This document shows positions 25,831 through 35,043 of a stretch of 64,000 nt of DNA, piece after piece. The translations under genes and the position numbers were made by a program. This stretch comes from an uncultured Polaribacter sp. (GTDB lineage Bacteria; Bacteroidota; Bacteroidia; Flavobacteriales; Flavobacteriaceae). Every line of letters begins with the position of its first letter. Positions within the stretch are counted from its first letter, which is position 1. Under the pieces are notes generated by a model. That model was not told the DNA's origin. It ran no database searches and worked only from the letters and a program-made list of their open reading frames with translations. Location: NCBI GenBank assembly GCA_947497755.1, contig CANMHT010000004.1:124001-188000 (forward strand), given 5' to 3'.

Positions 25831-28209
25831 TTAGTTTCTATTACTTCGGTTAGCACTTCTATTTTTATCTGAAGGTTTTTGGTTGAATTTATATACAAAA
25901 CTCAAACTAAATCGTTGAGCATTTCTACTTCTCTGTTGCATAATATGGTAATTTACTCCAGTAATTTCTTGTTTATCAATTCTAGTATCTAAAATATTAA
26001 AGGCATAAAAATTAAGGCTTCCTTTATTTTTTAAGATGTTTTTATTTATTCCTATACTTAAGGTTTTAAATGGTGCCGTTTTAATTTGTACATTATTACG
26101 TTGCCCTCTATAATCAAAGCTTGTTTGCATTCTTGTAGTTGCATTGATTTTGATATTTGATCTAAAATTAACAGACCATGATTTATCAGAAAGTGATGCA
26201 TTTTTACCATCAATAACTCCTTCTTGTTGGTAATTAAAATAGTTAAAATCACTATTTAATCGCAACCATTTAAAAGGTGTATAAGTTGTAGACAATTCTA
26301 TTCCTAACCTATTTTCTTTATCTAAATTAATTGGAGATTGTATAAAAACACCATTTCCAGTAGCTTTAGTTTCAAACTGAACCACATCTTTAGAATTCAA
26401 ATAATATATAGACGGATTGATTCTTAACTTATTAATACTATACATTAAAGACAACTCAAATGCATCTGAATATGTTGGGTTTAACGTTGGATTTCCTGTA
26501 AAACGTGCTGTAAAATCTTTCAATTCGTAAAAAGGGTTCAAAAACCACAACGATGGTCTACGAATACGTTTACTATAACTTAACTGTGTACTTGTATTCT
26601 CTTTTAACTCATAACCAACAGTTACCGAAGGAAATAAATTGGTATACTTATTATTTCTATTTAAGCTAATATCAGATGCATTAATTTGTATATCTGTAGC
26701 TTCAATTCGCAAACCTAACTGATAACTCAATTGGTTCTTTTTAGCATTCATTTGCAAATAAGCGGATGTAATTTTCTCTTTGTACTCTAAGGTGTTGTCA
26801 ATATTATCTATGGTTTCAAAAGTTCCATTTATCAATTGCTCTGCCTTAAAATAATTAGAAATATCTCTACTTTCGTACTTCGCTCCTATTTCTATTTGCA
26901 TCGTTTTATTAATCGGAGTTTTATAATCTGTTTGCAATACCAAATCATTGGTTTCTCCTCTACCTCTTGTTTGTATTGTTGATTCAGTTGCTTTGGTTGG
27001 AAACGTTTCTTCTGTTAACAATTTCCAATTCTTTTCACTATTCCAAAAATCATATTGAAAATCTATCGTAAACTGTCTTCCTTTTGTATCAAACAGTTTG
27101 GTATAATTAGCTTCTATCTGATTGTAATCGCGTTTTTCTTTAGAGTTTCCTGTAGTTAATAAACTTTGAGTTTTTACTCCAGCATTGGAGAAATCATAAT
27201 TCAAATGTGTTACATCTGTATCTTCAGTTTCGTTTCTATAATAAGCAACTGTAAAGGTATTTTTATCATTAAAAGCATAATCAGTTCCCAAATAATACAA
27301 AGTACCATCATCATGTCGATCTTCGTCTTCAGACTGATTTAAAAAGGTACTTATACCATTATTAGTTGTTGTTTGCTGTTTTGTATAAGTTCCTTCATAA
27401 TCAGTATAACGAGTACCAAAATTGGTAAAGAAATTAAATTTATTCGCTTTGTAATTTATATTCCCCGTTGCTCTATAATCATCTGGTATTCCTGCCATTA
27501 AACGTACTTGTCCATTTACTCCAGATTTTCTATTCTTTTTAAGAATGATATTGATAATTCCTGCTGCTCCAGAAGCATCAAATTTTGCTGAAGGATTGGT
27601 AATAACTTCAATGCTTTGTATCACATCTGCAGAAAGTTGTTCTAGTGCTTGTGATTGTGTCATAGCAGATCTTCGACCATTTATCATTACTTGTACATTC
27701 GAATTTCCTCGTAAACTTATTTGACCATTGGGACTCACATTTACTGAAGGAACGTTACCTAATACATCAATTGCAGATCCGTTTTGAGAACTGATATCTT
27801 TTCCTACATTAAATACTTTTTTTCCTAATTTTAATGTTACTTCAGATGTTGCTGCTTGTACCACAACTTCATCTAAAGCAGTTGCATCTTCTTTTAAAAC
27901 AATGGTTTTTAGATCTATTTTTCGTTGAGAATTATTAATTACAATTGATTTTGTAGTAGTAACAAATCCAATATACTGCACTTCTAGTGTATAACTACCA
28001 AAAGCTATTTTACTAAAAGTAAATACACCATTTTCTTGTGTAACTAATCCTTCTACTAATTGTGCCTTGCTGTCTTTTAAAATAACCGAAGCAAAAGGTA
28101 AGGTTTCATTGGTATTACTTTTTACTACTCCTTTAATAGATCCTGTTTTCTGAGAAAAAATTGAAATGCTAAACAAAAAACATCCCAATAAACTAACGAT
28201 AGATTTCAT
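25831..28209 (-). CDS. TonB-dependent-receptor-like outer-membrane beta-barrel protein
   Basis: About 792 residues from ATG 28209 (signal peptide MKSIVSLLGCFLFSISIFSQ; an ATG at 28260 would add 17 unlikely residues). Order: carboxypeptidase regulatory-like domain (KTGSIKGVVKSNTNETLPFA), plug domain (SAIDVLGNVPSVNVSPNGQI, then VMINGRRSAM, IEVITNPSAKFDASG), and a large C-terminal barrel of the outer-membrane beta-barrel family 3 kind (DFNYFNYQQEGV, RIEATDIQI) ending QRFSLSFVYKF. Divergently transcribed from the LytS/LytTR pair, which likely regulates it. The ligand is unknown. Confidence 0.88.
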   Translation of the reverse strand: MKSIVSLLGCFLFSISIFSQKTGSIKGVVKSNTNETLPFASVILKDSKAQLVEGLVTQENGVFTFSKIAFGSYTLEVQYIGFVTTTKSIVINNSQRKIDLKTIVLKEDATALDEVVVQAATSEVTLKLGKKVFNVGKDISSQNGSAIDVLGNVPSVNVSPNGQISLRGNSNVQVMINGRRSAMTQSQALEQLSADVIQSIEVITNPSAKFDASGAAGIINIILKKNRKSGVNGQVRLMAGIPDDYRATGNINYKANKFNFFTNFGTRYTDYEGTYTKQQTTTNNGISTFLNQSEDEDRHDDGTLYYLGTDYAFNDKNTFTVAYYRNETEDTDVTHLNYDFSNAGVKTQSLLTTGNSKEKRDYNQIEANYTKLFDTKGRQFTIDFQYDFWNSEKNWKLLTEETFPTKATESTIQTRGRGETNDLVLQTDYKTPINKTMQIEIGAKYESRDISNYFKAEQLINGTFETIDNIDNTLEYKEKITSAYLQMNAKKNQLSYQLGLRIEATDIQINASDISLNRNNKYTNLFPSVTVGYELKENTSTQLSYSKRIRRPSLWFLNPFYELKDFTARFTGNPTLNPTYSDAFELSLMYSINKLRINPSIYYLNSKDVVQFETKATGNGVFIQSPINLDKENRLGIELSTTYTPFKWLRLNSDFNYFNYQQEGVIDGKNASLSDKSWSVNFRSNIKINATTRMQTSFDYRGQRNNVQIKTAPFKTLSIGINKNILKNKGSLNFYAFNILDTRIDKQEITGVNYHIMQQRSRNAQRFSLSFVYKFNQKPSDKNRSANRSNRN

Positions 28210-28347
28210 ATTATAAATTTTTGTTCTACACAAAACTCTATCATTTATTTGCTTACTCACTTATTATATATGTGAACAACTCTATGCATTTATGAACTGC
28301 TCAAAGATTCACTATTTTTAAATTACTTTTACATAAATGATTTATCG

Positions 28348-30042
28348 ATGAGAAGTGCTATCTATCTTTTACTGCTACTATTAACTATTTCTTGCAATAC
28401 AAATCGGTTTTATAAGTATTCAGATGATTTGTTTGATGCTAGTAAAACAAAATACAAAATTGGAGATGACCGAACATGGTTACAAAAAGATTTTGATGAT
28501 AGTAATTGGAAATATGAATGGGACAAACCTATTGGAAAAAGCATTTTTTATGCTCGAAAAACCTTTAATATAAAACAAACCGCAGATTCTTTAGAACCAT
28601 TAGGAATCATTGTACAATCTTTTGGTGCATACGAAGCTTATTGGGATGGTGTTCTTATCGGTATAAATGGTTCTCCAGGGAAAGAAGTTAAAGGTGAAAA
28701 GAAAAGCAATAGTAGAAAAGCATTCCTTATTCCAAAAGAATTAACAAACCAAGGAAAACATGTATTAGTATTAAGAAGTTCTCAGTTTTTCCAAAATGTA
28801 GATCAACGAATAACCTATGCATATATAGGAGAATATTACACCATTGTTAGAAAAGAGCTTATCACTACTCTATTTATAAATATTTTAGCGGGGGCATTTT
28901 TAATTGCTGCCATTTATTATTTCTTTCTTTTTATAAGCGATCGTAAAAATAAAGCCATGCTTATTTTTGGACTTACCTCATTCTTTTTTTTCTTATTAAT
29001 TATAGCTGAGTATATTAAATTTTATGTCCCTATTCATTATACAGACTTTTATTTGCGATTAAAAATTATTGGTTTCCTAACCTTTTTAGTTGCTTTTTTA
29101 ATTCCGTACTACTTTGCTTTACAGTTTGAGCTGAAAAACAAAAACTACTTTACTATTGCTTACTTTATTCTGCTTTTAATTACTGTTTGGTATAATTTCA
29201 ATCGATACGACACCAGTGCATTACGCTTAGGTCAATTAATGTGGTTTTCTTCATTTGCAATCATCTTATATGCATTATATCAAAAAAAGAAAGGAGCTTT
29301 TACCATCTTAATTGGGTTAATTTTAAGCTTTATAGTTTACCAACTTTCTATTTACGATATTAGTTTATTTGTAAGCTTTGCTATCATCTTATTGTGTATG
29401 TTTTATATTTTATCTGTACGTACAAAAGCACAACGTTTAGCTTATGAAAACTCACTTCTACAATCAAGTCGTTTAAAAATTGAGTTGTTAAAAAAGAACA
29501 TACAACCGCATTTTTTAATGAATACGCTAACTTCTTTAATTGACTGGGTAGAAGAAGCACCAGATAAAGGAGTTTTATTTATCGAAGCTTTAGCAGAAGA
29601 ATTTGACTTACTTAATCAAGTAGAAGACCAAACATTAATTCCTATTTCACAAGAAATTAAACTTTGTAAAAGTCATATTAATATTATGAAATTTAGAAAA
29701 GAAATAGATTATAAATGGATAGATGAAGGTGTTAGCGATGTTGAATTTCAAAAAATACCTCCTGCTGTAATTCATACCTTATTGGAAAATGGTATAACTC
29801 ATTGTTTGCCTACAAAAGATAATAAAATGATTTTTAAACTCAGTATTTCCAATGTAGATTCTAATCTTTGCTATACATTTGAAACCTTTGCTAGCATTAG
29901 AAATCCAAAGAAAAAATCGAAAGACGGTACAGGTTTTAAGTACATTAAAGCACGTTTAACAGAAAGTTATGGAGAAAATTGGAAGTTTACTTCTGAACAA
30001 ACCATTTACGGTTGGAAAAACACAATTACAATTCTAACATAG
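28348..30042 (+). CDS. LytS/YpdA-type sensor histidine kinase with 7TM region
   Basis: 564 residues. Lipobox-like start LLLLLTISCNTN; an extracytoplasmic jelly-roll-type sensing region (about 25-165: WLQKDFDDSNWKYEW is typical of beta-galactosidase-like/DISM sensing folds), then about seven membrane helices (175-370), then a His_kinase domain with the phosphoacceptor LLKKNIQPHFLMNTLTSLID (His 388), and a HATPase-like N-box (IPPAVIHTLLENGITHC) with glycine box DGTGFKYIKARL. It phosphorylates the LytTR regulator encoded 1 nt downstream. Both diverge from the TonB-like barrel gene. Confidence 0.88.
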   Translation: MRSAIYLLLLLLTISCNTNRFYKYSDDLFDASKTKYKIGDDRTWLQKDFDDSNWKYEWDKPIGKSIFYARKTFNIKQTADSLEPLGIIVQSFGAYEAYWDGVLIGINGSPGKEVKGEKKSNSRKAFLIPKELTNQGKHVLVLRSSQFFQNVDQRITYAYIGEYYTIVRKELITTLFINILAGAFLIAAIYYFFLFISDRKNKAMLIFGLTSFFFFLLIIAEYIKFYVPIHYTDFYLRLKIIGFLTFLVAFLIPYYFALQFELKNKNYFTIAYFILLLITVWYNFNRYDTSALRLGQLMWFSSFAIILYALYQKKKGAFTILIGLILSFIVYQLSIYDISLFVSFAIILLCMFYILSVRTKAQRLAYENSLLQSSRLKIELLKKNIQPHFLMNTLTSLIDWVEEAPDKGVLFIEALAEEFDLLNQVEDQTLIPISQEIKLCKSHINIMKFRKEIDYKWIDEGVSDVEFQKIPPAVIHTLLENGITHCLPTKDNKMIFKLSISNVDSNLCYTFETFASIRNPKKKSKDGTGFKYIKARLTESYGENWKFTSEQTIYGWKNTITILT

Positions 30043-30043
30043 T

Positions 30044-30757
30044 ATGAATATATTAATTATTGAAGATGAAATAAGAATTGCTAAACGCATAGAAAGAATG
30101 ACCAAAGAGTTTTTCTTAAATACTTTGCAAAGTATTATTTCTGTACAATCTTTAGAAGAAGGACTTAGGCAAACGCGTACTAAAAAGTTTGATTTGGTAT
30201 TGCTTGATTTGAATTTAAATGGGGAAAGCGGGTTTGATGTTTTACAAGAAGCGGTTTCTGGAGCTTTTCACACCATAATAATTTCTGCCAACAAAGAACA
30301 AGCTTTAAAAGCTTTTGAATACGAAGTGTTAGACTTTGTTCCTAAACCATTTAATAAAGAACGTTTAGAACTAGCATTTAATAGAATTGTAAAAAAGGAA
30401 GAAGTAAGTACAGAAAACCTTCAATATTTGGCAGTAAAGAAACGTGGTGGCATTCAACTTTTGAGTATAGAAGATGTAGTTTATATAAAAGGCGCTGGTG
30501 TTTATACAGAAGTTTTTAAAAAAGATGGTTCTAAAGAATTACATGATAAATCTTTGGAAAAATTGTCGCAATTATTACCTAATTCATTTGAAAGAATCCA
30601 TAAATCGTATCTGGTTAAAACTACCGAAATAACAGAGATTATTGTCAAAACAGGTAGTCAATATTCGGTAGAGTTACACAATGGAGAAATTTTACCAGTA
30701 GGAAGAACCAAATATAAAAGCTTAAAAGAAAAACTATTCAATAAAAAAAGCCTGTAA
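30044..30757 (+). CDS. LytTR family response regulator
   Basis: 237 residues: receiver domain (MNILIIEDEIRIAKRIER; phospho-acceptor Asp 55 in DLVLLDLNLNG; Ser/Thr and Lys in TIIISANKEQ and DFVPKPFN), then a LytTR DNA-binding domain (about 125-235: YLAVKKRGGIQLLSIEDVV, RIHKSYLVKTTEI). Starts 1 nt after the kinase stop codon, so co-transcribed. Target inferred: the divergent outer-membrane barrel gene. Confidence 0.92.
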   Translation: MNILIIEDEIRIAKRIERMTKEFFLNTLQSIISVQSLEEGLRQTRTKKFDLVLLDLNLNGESGFDVLQEAVSGAFHTIIISANKEQALKAFEYEVLDFVPKPFNKERLELAFNRIVKKEEVSTENLQYLAVKKRGGIQLLSIEDVVYIKGAGVYTEVFKKDGSKELHDKSLEKLSQLLPNSFERIHKSYLVKTTEITEIIVKTGSQYSVELHNGEILPVGRTKYKSLKEKLFNKKSL

Positions 30758-30773
30758 TAAATTACAGGCTTTT
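30742..30773. terminator. bidirectional terminator between the regulator and fabG
   Basis: Stem AAAGCCTGTAAT / ATTACAGGCTTT with a 2-nt loop, A-run before and T-run after; serves both the + strand regulator (its stop is inside the left arm) and the convergent minus-strand fabG gene. Confidence 0.8.
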
Positions 30774-30794
30774 AGATATATTAAAAATATTCTT

Positions 30795-31538
30795 TTAGTT
30801 CATTCCTCCATCAACAGATAAGGTTTGCCCTGTAATATAAGCGCTCATATCTGAACCTAAGAATACACAAGCATTGGCAATATCTTCTGGAGTTCCTCCT
30901 CTTTTTAATGGAATAGAAGCTCTCCATCCTTCTACAACAGACTCATCTAACTTAGCAGTCATTTCAGTTTCAATAAATCCTGGTGCAATTACATTAGATC
31001 TAATATTTCTAGAACCTAATTCTAACGCTACAGATTTAGAAAAACCAATAATTCCAGATTTTGATGCAGCATAATTTGCCTGACCAGCATTACCGTTAAT
31101 TCCAACAATAGAGCTCATATTAATAATAGAACCTGCACGTTGTTTCATCATTGGTCTAATTACAGCTTTTGTTAAGTTAAATACCGATTTTAAGTTTACT
31201 TCAATTACTTTATCAAAATCTTCCTCAGAAATACGCATTAACAAATTATCTTTTGTAATACCAGCATTATTAATTAAAATATCAATGCTTCCAAATTCTT
31301 TTAAAACATCTGCAGCTAATTCTTGAGCTGCATCAAAATTTGCAGCATTAGATTGATAACCTTTAGCTTTAACACCTAAAGCTACTAATTCTTGTTCTAA
31401 AGCAACAGCAGCATCAACAGAAGAACTATATGTAAAAGCAACATTTGCTCCTTGTTCTGCATACATAATAGCAATTCCTCTACCAATTCCTCTTGTAGCT
31501 CCAGTAATAATAGCTGTTTTATTTTCTAATAATTTCAT
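30795..31538 (-). CDS. fabG: 3-oxoacyl-[acyl-carrier-protein] reductase
   Basis: 247 residues, a classical SDR: TGATRGIGRGIAIMYA (cofactor loop), NNAG, catalytic Ser in MSSIVGINGNAG and YAASK (Tyr-x-x-x-Lys), and the C-terminal TGQTLSVDGG. Reduces 3-oxoacyl-ACP with NADPH in fatty-acid elongation. A -7 box TATATTTG lies 74 nt upstream, giving its own promoter. Confidence 0.93.
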   Translation of the reverse strand: MKLLENKTAIITGATRGIGRGIAIMYAEQGANVAFTYSSSVDAAVALEQELVALGVKAKGYQSNAANFDAAQELAADVLKEFGSIDILINNAGITKDNLLMRISEEDFDKVIEVNLKSVFNLTKAVIRPMMKQRAGSIINMSSIVGINGNAGQANYAASKSGIIGFSKSVALELGSRNIRSNVIAPGFIETEMTAKLDESVVEGWRASIPLKRGGTPEDIANACVFLGSDMSAYITGQTLSVDGGMN

Positions 31539-31611
31539 GTGATTTAAATTTTGTAACCCTAATTAATAATGGGTTTTGATGTTATTGTTGTTTGATTTTG
31601 ATTGTTCTATC

Positions 31612-31619
31612 CAAATATA
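31612..31619 (-). promoter_or_regulatory. -7 box TATATTTG for fabG
   Basis: Exact TAnnTTTG on the minus strand; predicted leader of roughly 65-70 nt before the ATG at 31538. Confidence 0.5.
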
Positions 31620-31660
31620 CTAATCTTTGGCTTTTTATAATCGTATTTATGTATAAAAGA

Positions 31661-31705
31661 AATTCCCGATAAGCAGAATATTCTTCGGCAAAACGGGAAT
31701 TTTAT
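31661..31705 (-). terminator. terminator-like hairpin after sucD
   Basis: Arms AATTCCCG / CGGGAATT enclose an inner GAATATTC palindrome; on the minus strand it is followed by TCTTTTA, a weak U-tract. Begins 22 nt past the sucD stop. Confidence 0.6.
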
Positions 31706-31722
31706 AATAAGTTTTGTAACTA

Positions 31723-32595
31723 CTATTTTAAAACTTTAGCAACCATTTCTCCAATTTTCGCAGGAGATTCTACAACGTGAATTCCGTTTTCTGCTAAAAT
31801 TTTCATTTTTGCTTGTGCGGTATCATCAGCTCCTCCAACAATTGCTCCAGCATGCCCCATTGTTCTACCAGCAGGTGCAGTTTGTCCAGCGATAAAACCA
31901 ACAACTGGTTTTCTATTTCCATCAGCTTTGATCCATTTTGCAGCATCAGCTTCTAACTGACCTCCAATTTCTCCAATCATAACGATAGCTTCTGTTTCAT
32001 CATCATTCATTAATAACTCAACAGCTTCTTTAGTTGTAGTTCCAATAATTGGATCTCCACCAATACCAATAGCAGTTGTAATTCCAAATCCTTGTTTTAC
32101 AACTTGATCAGCAGCTTCATAAGTTAATGTTCCTGACTTAGATACAATTCCAACATTTCCTTTTTTAAAGATAAATCCTGGCATAATACCTACTTTAGCT
32201 TCATCTGGAGTAATAACTCCTGGACAGTTAGGCCCTACTAAAGTACAGTCTTTATTTTCTAAATAAGATTTTACTTTTACCATATCAGCTGTAGGAATTC
32301 CTTCAGTAATACAAATAATTACTTTGATTCCTGCATCTGCTGCTTCCATAATTGCATCAGCAGCAAAAGCTGGCGGCACAAAAATTATAGAGGTATCAGC
32401 TCCTGCATTTTCAACAGCATCAGCTACAGTATTAAATACTGGTTTACCAAGATGTTCTTGTCCTCCTTTTCCTGGAGTTACACCACCAACAACGTTGGTA
32501 CCATAATCAATCATTTGACCAGCGTGAAAAGTTCCTTCACTACCAGTAAAACCTTGTACTATAATTTTTGAATCTTTATTTACTAAAACGCTCAT
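31723..32595 (-). CDS. sucD: succinyl-CoA synthetase alpha subunit
   Basis: 290 residues. CoA-binding N-terminal Rossmann fold (VQGFTGSEGTFHAGQMIDYG), VGPNCPGVI, and the phospho-His loop GHAGAIVGG near residue 250. Converts succinyl-CoA + Pi + NDP to succinate in the TCA cycle with SucC, which is not in this window (sucD is often uncoupled from sucC in Flavobacteriia). The -7 box TATTTTTG is 57 nt upstream. Confidence 0.95.
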   Translation of the reverse strand: MSVLVNKDSKIIVQGFTGSEGTFHAGQMIDYGTNVVGGVTPGKGGQEHLGKPVFNTVADAVENAGADTSIIFVPPAFAADAIMEAADAGIKVIICITEGIPTADMVKVKSYLENKDCTLVGPNCPGVITPDEAKVGIMPGFIFKKGNVGIVSKSGTLTYEAADQVVKQGFGITTAIGIGGDPIIGTTTKEAVELLMNDDETEAIVMIGEIGGQLEADAAKWIKADGNRKPVVGFIAGQTAPAGRTMGHAGAIVGGADDTAQAKMKILAENGIHVVESPAKIGEMVAKVLK

Positions 32596-32652
32596 TTGTT
32601 TGTTGTTTAATCTAAATTAAATATCAATTGTTTAACAATTGCTTTATTGTTG

Positions 32653-32660
32653 CAAAAATA
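32653..32660 (-). promoter_or_regulatory. -7 box TATTTTTG with -33 TTTG for sucD
   Basis: Exact TAnnTTTG on the minus strand. A TTTG lies 16 nt upstream on the same strand (complement of CAAA at 32677-32680), close to the -33 element. Confidence 0.55.
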
Positions 32661-32699
32661 GTTCTTTGATTGCTATCAAAAAAAGATTTTTACGATTAA

Positions 32700-33626
32700 T
32701 TATTTCTTTTTTTGATCTTTTAAAAATCGTTTAATTTCTGCCATTTCTTTCAGTTTCTCTCTGGATTCTGAAATTGGAGTTCCAAAATAAGTTTTTCCTC
32801 CTTCTACAGATTTTGTAACTCCTGTTTGACCTAATATAATTGCCCCTTTTCCAATGGTTATTCCACTATTTGTTCCTACCTGTCCCCAAATAGTTACTTC
32901 ATCTTCAATAACCACACAACCTGCAATACCAGTTTGAGAAGCAATCAAACACTTTTTACCTATTACAGTATCGTGTCCAACATGTACTTGATTGTCAATT
33001 TTTGTTCCTTCTTTAATGGTTGTATCTCCAGTTACTCCTTTATCAACAGTACAAGAAGCACCTAAATCTACATCATTTTCTATAATTACTCTACCTCCAG
33101 AAATCAATTTATCAAATCCTGTGGGTCTATTCTTATAATAAAAGGCATCTGCTCCTAATACAGTATTTGCATGAATCGTTACATAATCTCCAATAATTGT
33201 ATTATCATAAATTGTAACGTTTGGGTGAATCACACAATGTTTTCCTATTTGTACATTGTTTCCTATAAAAACATTAGGTTGTATGATGCTTTCTTCTCCA
33301 ATTATAGCTGAATCTGCAATGGCAACTTTAGCACTTATAAAAGGATTAAAATGCTTCGTAATTTTATTAAAATCTCTAAATGGATCATCAGAAATTAATA
33401 AAGATTTTCCTTCTGGACAATCTACTTCTTTGTTTATTAAGATAGTGGTTGCAGCAGAATTCAATGCTTTATCGTAATACTTTGGATGATCTACAAAGAC
33501 AATATCACCAGCTTCAACTACATGAATTTCATTAATTCCTGTAATTTGAAACTCTGGACTTCCAACAAAATCAACTTCTAATAGTGTTGCAATTTGTTTT
33601 AATGTTTGAGGTTTCTTAAACTTCAT
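32700..33626 (-). CDS. second LpxD-like UDP-3-O-acylglucosamine N-acyltransferase paralog
   Basis: 308 residues: LpxD-type N-terminal domain (about 1-100: LKQIATLLEVDFVGSPEFQI) then left-handed beta-helix hexapeptide repeats (VFIGNNVQIGKHCVIHPN, TIYDNTIIGDYVTIHANT) with the acyl-transfer His in VHVGHDTVIG. The genuine lpxD (346 residues, start of the lpx operon) is also present, so this is a paralog, a pairing common in Flavobacteriia. Its start codon is only 8 nt after a terminator hairpin behind efp. Substrate specificity cannot be told. Confidence 0.85.
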   Translation of the reverse strand: MKFKKPQTLKQIATLLEVDFVGSPEFQITGINEIHVVEAGDIVFVDHPKYYDKALNSAATTILINKEVDCPEGKSLLISDDPFRDFNKITKHFNPFISAKVAIADSAIIGEESIIQPNVFIGNNVQIGKHCVIHPNVTIYDNTIIGDYVTIHANTVLGADAFYYKNRPTGFDKLISGGRVIIENDVDLGASCTVDKGVTGDTTIKEGTKIDNQVHVGHDTVIGKKCLIASQTGIAGCVVIEDEVTIWGQVGTNSGITIGKGAIILGQTGVTKSVEGGKTYFGTPISESREKLKEMAEIKRFLKDQKKK

Positions 33627-33627
33627 A

Positions 33628-33656
33628 TAAAAAAGATTCCCGCAAGTTGCGGGAAT
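33628..33656 (-). terminator. intrinsic terminator between efp and the second lpxD-like gene
   Basis: Perfect 10-bp stem ATTCCCGCAA / TTGCGGGAAT with a 1-nt apex (in practice 3-4 nt loop) and U-tract CUUUUUUAU on the minus strand. It fills the 39-nt gap behind efp and ends just before the ATG at 33626, so transcripts reaching the next gene must pass it. Confidence 0.8.
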
Positions 33657-33665
33657 AGTTTTAGT

Positions 33666-34232
33666 TTATTCTTTGATACGTTCTTGGTATGTACCTTTGG
33701 TTGTTTCTACCTTAATTTTATCACCTTCATTAATGAATAAAGGCACGTTTACTGTGGCACCAGTTTCTACAGTTGCAGGTTTTGTTGCATTTGTTGCAGT
33801 ATTACCTTTTACACCAGGTTCTGTATGTGTAACTTCTAAAATTACACTCAAAGGCATTTCTACAGATAATGGCATGTCATCTTCTGAGTTGATGATTACA
33901 GTTACAACTTCTCCTTCTTTTAACAATTCTGGAGTATCTAAAGCAGATTTTTGTAATGCAATTTGATTGTAATCTACAGTATTCATAAAGTTATATGAAT
34001 CTCCATCTGCATATAAAAACTGAAACTTTTGAGTTTCTACGCGTACATCGTCTAATTTTCTTCCTGCTGGAAATGTATTATCAATTACTTTCCCATTGGT
34101 AACACTTTTTAATTTAGTTCTAACAAATGCTGGACCTTTACCAGGTTTTACATGTAAAAATTCTACTACTTTATAAATATCATTATTGTATCTAATGCAC
34201 AATCCGTTTCTAATATCTGAAGTTGTTGCCAT
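33666..34232 (-). CDS. efp: translation elongation factor P
   Basis: 188 residues, full length, three beta-barrel domains. The tip loop HVKPGKGPAFVRTKLKS carries the conserved Lys of the EF-P tip (about Lys 34), and domains II/III end TTKGTYQERIKE. It relieves ribosome stalling at proline runs. It lies 26 nt after lpxA in the lpx operon, a conserved flavobacterial arrangement. Confidence 0.95.
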   Translation of the reverse strand: MATTSDIRNGLCIRYNNDIYKVVEFLHVKPGKGPAFVRTKLKSVTNGKVIDNTFPAGRKLDDVRVETQKFQFLYADGDSYNFMNTVDYNQIALQKSALDTPELLKEGEVVTVIINSEDDMPLSVEMPLSVILEVTHTEPGVKGNTATNATKPATVETGATVNVPLFINEGDKIKVETTKGTYQERIKE

Positions 34233-34258
34233 TCTTTTCTTGTTTTTTTAATTGTTTA

Positions 34259-35041
34259 TTATCCTGCTGAATATCCTTTCATAATTCCACGTTGAGAATT
34301 ACGTATAAACAGCATTATTTCATCTCTTTCTGGAGTTGCTTCCATTTCTGCTTCAATAATTTCTAAAGCTTGAGAATTGTTATAATTTTTTTGGTATAAG
34401 ATTCTATAAATATCTTGAATCTCTTTGATTTTTTCTGAAGTAAAACCTCTACGTCTTAATCCGATAGAATTGATTCCGACATAAGATAAAGGTTCTTTAG
34501 CAGCTTTGGTATAAGGTGGTACGTCTTTTCTTACCAGAGAACCACCAGAAATCATTGCATGATCTCCAATATGAATAAATTGATGTACTGCAGCTAAACC
34601 TCCAATAATAGCATGTTTACCTACACTTACATGACCTGCTAAAGCAACTCCGTTTACTACAATAGAATTATCTCCAATTATACAATCATGTGCAATGTGT
34701 GCTGTTGCCATAATTAAACAATTATCTCCAATTTGTGTCTTACCAGAAGCATTAGTTCCTCTGTTAATAGTAACACATTCTCTAATTGTAGTATTGTCTC
34801 CTATAATAGTTAATGAGTCTTCTCCTTCAAACTTTAAATCTTGTGGTATCGCAGAAATAACTGCTCCAGGAAAAATTCTACAATTTTTACCAATTCGAGC
34901 ACCTTCCATAATTGTCACATTAGATCCAATCCAAGTACCCGAACCAATTTCTACATCATTGTTAATTGTAGTAAAAGGTTCTACTACTACATTTCTTGCC
35001 ACTTTTGCTTGTGGGTGCACATAGGCTAAAGGCTGATTCAT
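34259..35041 (-). CDS. lpxA: acyl-ACP--UDP-N-acetylglucosamine O-acyltransferase
   Basis: 260 residues, the family length. Hexapeptide beta-helix (IKNDVEIG-like units, VEPFTTINNDVEIGSG) with catalytic His in the TAHIAHDCIIG region and the C-terminal helices YRILYQKNYNNSQALEIIEAE. First acylation of lipid A synthesis. Starts 2 nt after lpxC-fabZ. Confidence 0.95.
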   Translation of the reverse strand: MNQPLAYVHPQAKVARNVVVEPFTTINNDVEIGSGTWIGSNVTIMEGARIGKNCRIFPGAVISAIPQDLKFEGEDSLTIIGDNTTIRECVTINRGTNASGKTQIGDNCLIMATAHIAHDCIIGDNSIVVNGVALAGHVSVGKHAIIGGLAAVHQFIHIGDHAMISGGSLVRKDVPPYTKAAKEPLSYVGINSIGLRRRGFTSEKIKEIQDIYRILYQKNYNNSQALEIIEAEMEATPERDEIMLFIRNSQRGIMKGYSAG

Positions 35042-35043
35042 AC

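Noticed and set aside
34695..35024. 109-codon plus-strand ORF over lpxA
   Set aside because: Antisense to the hexapeptide repeats; lpxA motifs on the minus strand are decisive.
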